The notes under the pieces: model-generated
Told to the model about the DNA's origin: nothing
The model's database searches: none
The model's input: the letters and a program-made list of their open reading frames with translations, nothing else
Assembly: GCA_045537695.1 (NCBI GenBank)
Contig: JAZSQB010000032.1
Coordinates: 1-12,357, forward strand
Length of the DNA stretch: 12,357 nt
DNA from: RGIG2041 sp045537695
GTDB taxonomy: Bacteria > Bacillota > Clostridia > UBA1381 > UMGS1253
Direction of reading: 5' to 3'
Position numbers and translations under genes: made by a program
Shown here: piece by piece, positions 11,006 to 12,357 of the stretch
How positions within the stretch are numbered: the first letter of the stretch is position 1
How the letters are laid out: every line of letters starts with the position of its first letter

Positions 11006-11371
11006 ATGACAGTCAAACAGGACAAGGCTCTTTTGGCGCTTATGACTTGCACCAGTAAGGCAGCGGCGGCGGAAAAGGCGGGTATTTCGCCCGGTACGCT
11101 GTCGAAGTACCTTGCAGACCCGGAGTTTCTGGAAGCCTATAAAAACGCTTCTGCTGGACTTCTGGCGGGTGCTACGAAGCGGCTGCAGCAGAGTTTCACG
11201 GCAGCTATTGACCGGCTTGTCGAGGTTGTGGAGGATCGGACAATAAACCCCGCAATCGCCGTGAATGCCGCTCGTTATCTGTTGGAGTACGGCCTGCGCT
11301 TCACAGAATTTGACCAGATCATGGGAATGCTGGAAGAATCGGAGGACGATGATTGTATTACGACAGATTAA
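11006..11371 (+). CDS. terS: Phage terminase small subunit
   Basis: A DNA-recognition subunit of the packaging terminase, 121 residues. The N-terminal helix-turn-helix spans about residues 8-45 (L-M-T-C-T-S-K-A-A-A-A-E-K-A-G-I-S-P-G-T-L, then S-K-Y-L-A-D-P-E-F). The helical middle (L-L-A-G-A-T-K-R-L-Q-Q-S-F, N-P-A-I-A-V-N-A-A-R-Y-L-L-E) is the oligomerisation-type region, and the C-terminus is acidic (EESEDDD), as expected for the part that contacts the large subunit. GGTGGTGA precedes ATG 11006. A seven-codon ORF (MNGGDIE, 10986-11009) overlaps the start as ATGA and may couple translation. The 3' end overlaps the large subunit start by 19 bp. Identity is supported by the neighbour and the helix-turn-helix. 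Confidence 0.85.
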   Translation: MTVKQDKALLALMTCTSKAAAAEKAGISPGTLSKYLADPEFLEAYKNASAGLLAGATKRLQQSFTAAIDRLVEVVEDRTINPAIAVNAARYLLEYGLRFTEFDQIMGMLEESEDDDCITTD

Positions 11372-12357
11372 GGCAGCGTGTTGAGAGGGCAACCGCCCAG
11401 AGGAAGCGCCGGAGGGAAGCCGCTCGACTGCTGGATAGTCTGGATGCAAAGCAGCACCTCGCGGAAATTTATCACCCGATACACGACGATATAAAGGCCG
11501 GAGGGCACTCAATTTATAATCTCCCCGGCGGTCGAGGTTCCGGTAAATCGACAATGGTATTTACAACGCTACCGGAGCTGATAATAAACAATCCGCAAAT
11601 GCATTGCCTTATCGTTCGTCAAGTCGCCAACACTCTGCGTGATTCTGTTTACGCGCAGATGCAGTGGAGTATTGAGAAGCAAGCGGAAAACCCTATGTTC
11701 AATCGTGACGATTGGGAGTTTAGGGTGTCACCGCTCGAAATCACATACAAGCCTACCGGTCAAAAAATCTATTTTCGAGGCGCTGACGATCCGGGCAAAA
11801 TCAAATCTATCAAAGTGCCGTTCGGGCACATAGGTATTCTGGTTTTTGAAGAGCATGACCAGTTCGGCGGTGAAGAGCCGGTTCGTAAAACCGAACAGTC
11901 TGCCATCAGAGGCGGCGACGAGGCGTACATATTCAAGATTTTCAACCCGCCTATAAGCAAGGCAAATTGGGCGAATAAATACGCTTCAACGCCGAAAGAA
12001 TCCATGATGGTGCATCACTCCACTTATCTGGAAGTACCGCCGGAATGGCTGGGCAAACCGTTCATCGAGGAAGCCGAACACCTCAAGGCCGTCAACCCTG
12101 ACGCTTATGCACACGAATATCTTGGTGAACCTATCGGACTGGGCACGGAGATATTTAAGCATCTGGAAGTCAGAACGATCACCGACGAGGAAATCGCTCG
12201 GCAGGAGCGTATCTATCAGGGGCAGGACTGGGGATGGGAACCAGACCCAAAAGCTTTTATCCGTTGCTCTTATTCCCATTCGACCGAGACAATTATGATT
12301 CTGGACGAAATGGGTGGAATCTGCATCCGAACAAAAGACATGGCACAGCAGATCAAG
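11353..12357 (+). CDS. terL: Phage terminase large subunit (3' partial)
   Basis: A DNA-packaging ATPase/nuclease motor; 335 residues are visible before the right edge, about three quarters of the usual 420-450. The start is TTG 11353 with GGAGG 7 nt upstream, directly after an in-frame TGA at 11350, and overlaps the small subunit gene. The basic N-terminus (A-Q-R-K-R-R-R-E-A-A-R) precedes Walker A G-G-R-G-S-G-K-S-T at residues 59-67. Walker B is I-L-V-F-E-E at 162-167, and the coupling motif F-N-P-P is at 197-200. The nuclease domain begins with Y-Q-G-Q-D-W-G-W, with D292 as the first metal-binding acid and a likely second region at I-L-D-E near the edge. Motifs fit the Terminase_3/PBSX-type large subunit. 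No disruption is seen. Confidence 0.95.
   Translation, partial: MYYDRLRQRVERATAQRKRRREAARLLDSLDAKQHLAEIYHPIHDDIKAGGHSIYNLPGGRGSGKSTMVFTTLPELIINNPQMHCLIVRQVANTLRDSVYAQMQWSIEKQAENPMFNRDDWEFRVSPLEITYKPTGQKIYFRGADDPGKIKSIKVPFGHIGILVFEEHDQFGGEEPVRKTEQSAIRGGDEAYIFKIFNPPISKANWANKYASTPKESMMVHHSTYLEVPPEWLGKPFIEEAEHLKAVNPDAYAHEYLGEPIGLGTEIFKHLEVRTITDEEIARQERIYQGQDWGWEPDPKAFIRCSYSHSTETIMILDEMGGICIRTKDMAQQIK

Noticed and set aside
10821..11009. 62-residue + strand ORF starting MTKSRPRS between the early and terminase genes
   Set aside because: It has no usable ribosome binding site and runs antisense through the small RNA A terminator and promoter, which explain the sequence conservation better. Only its last seven codons (MNGGDIE) might be used, as a coupling leader.
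10964..11554. 196-residue minus-strand ORF opposite the terminase genes
   Set aside because: It lies antisense across the small terminase gene and the start of the large one, whose motifs are clear. Its composition looks random and it has no promoter or ribosome binding site of its own.

Overview
The window looks like part of a small temperate siphophage, or a phage-like satellite, of a Gram-positive Clostridia host (gut Oscillospiraceae/Lachnospiraceae type). The evidence is AGGAGG-type ribosome binding sites, TTGACA/TATAAT promoters, a cysteine-rich KTR protein, XRE regulators and a tyrosine integrase. No host gene is visible, so the host assignment is an inference. Both edges cut through a gene.

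Layout. (1) Positions 1-4313, + strand: end of a morphogenesis operon with a sigma-70-like protein, a tail-chaperone-like protein, a 30-residue membrane peptide, a basic/acidic 98-residue protein, a KTR zinc-ribbon protein and a complete tape measure protein, closed by a bidirectional terminator. (2) 4309-5602: an accessory module. Two XRE regulators (one fused to an HNH-like homing domain) are transcribed leftward and diverge from an unknown 106-residue gene. (3) 5605-5858: an apparently complete attP, with a core matching the 3' end of a tRNA gene and tandem 11-bp arm-type repeats on both sides. (4) 5856-8350: lysogeny and switch module. Integrase and repressor are co-transcribed leftward; Cro-like and excisionase-like genes run rightward. 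Their two promoters overlap head-on. (5) 8347-10717: an SF3 (D5-type) helicase, a candidate origin (GTTAC iterons around an AT-rich core) and two small ORFs. (6) 10726-10922: two compact promoter-RNA-terminator cassettes on the minus strand, predicted to make RNAs of about 60 nt. (7) 11006 to the end: small and large terminase subunits.

How it fits together. The repressor/Cro pair sets the lysogenic or lytic state. Integrase and the excisionase-like protein recombine at attP. The helicase fires the adjacent origin, and terminases lead into packaging and head genes beyond the right edge. Because arm-type sites lie on both sides of the core, the sequence is best read as a circular or unintegrated (or tandem) form, so the genes left of attP belong to the same element. 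Between the tape measure and attP there are no distal tail, fibre, holin or endolysin genes. This gives an incomplete-looking phage whose int-repressor-xis-helicase-ori-terminase half resembles phage-inducible islands.

The most novel-looking feature is the tandem pair of minus-strand small RNA cassettes at 10726-10922. Each has a TTGACA -35, an exact 17-nt spacer, a near-perfect -10 and a strong intrinsic terminator about 60 nt downstream.
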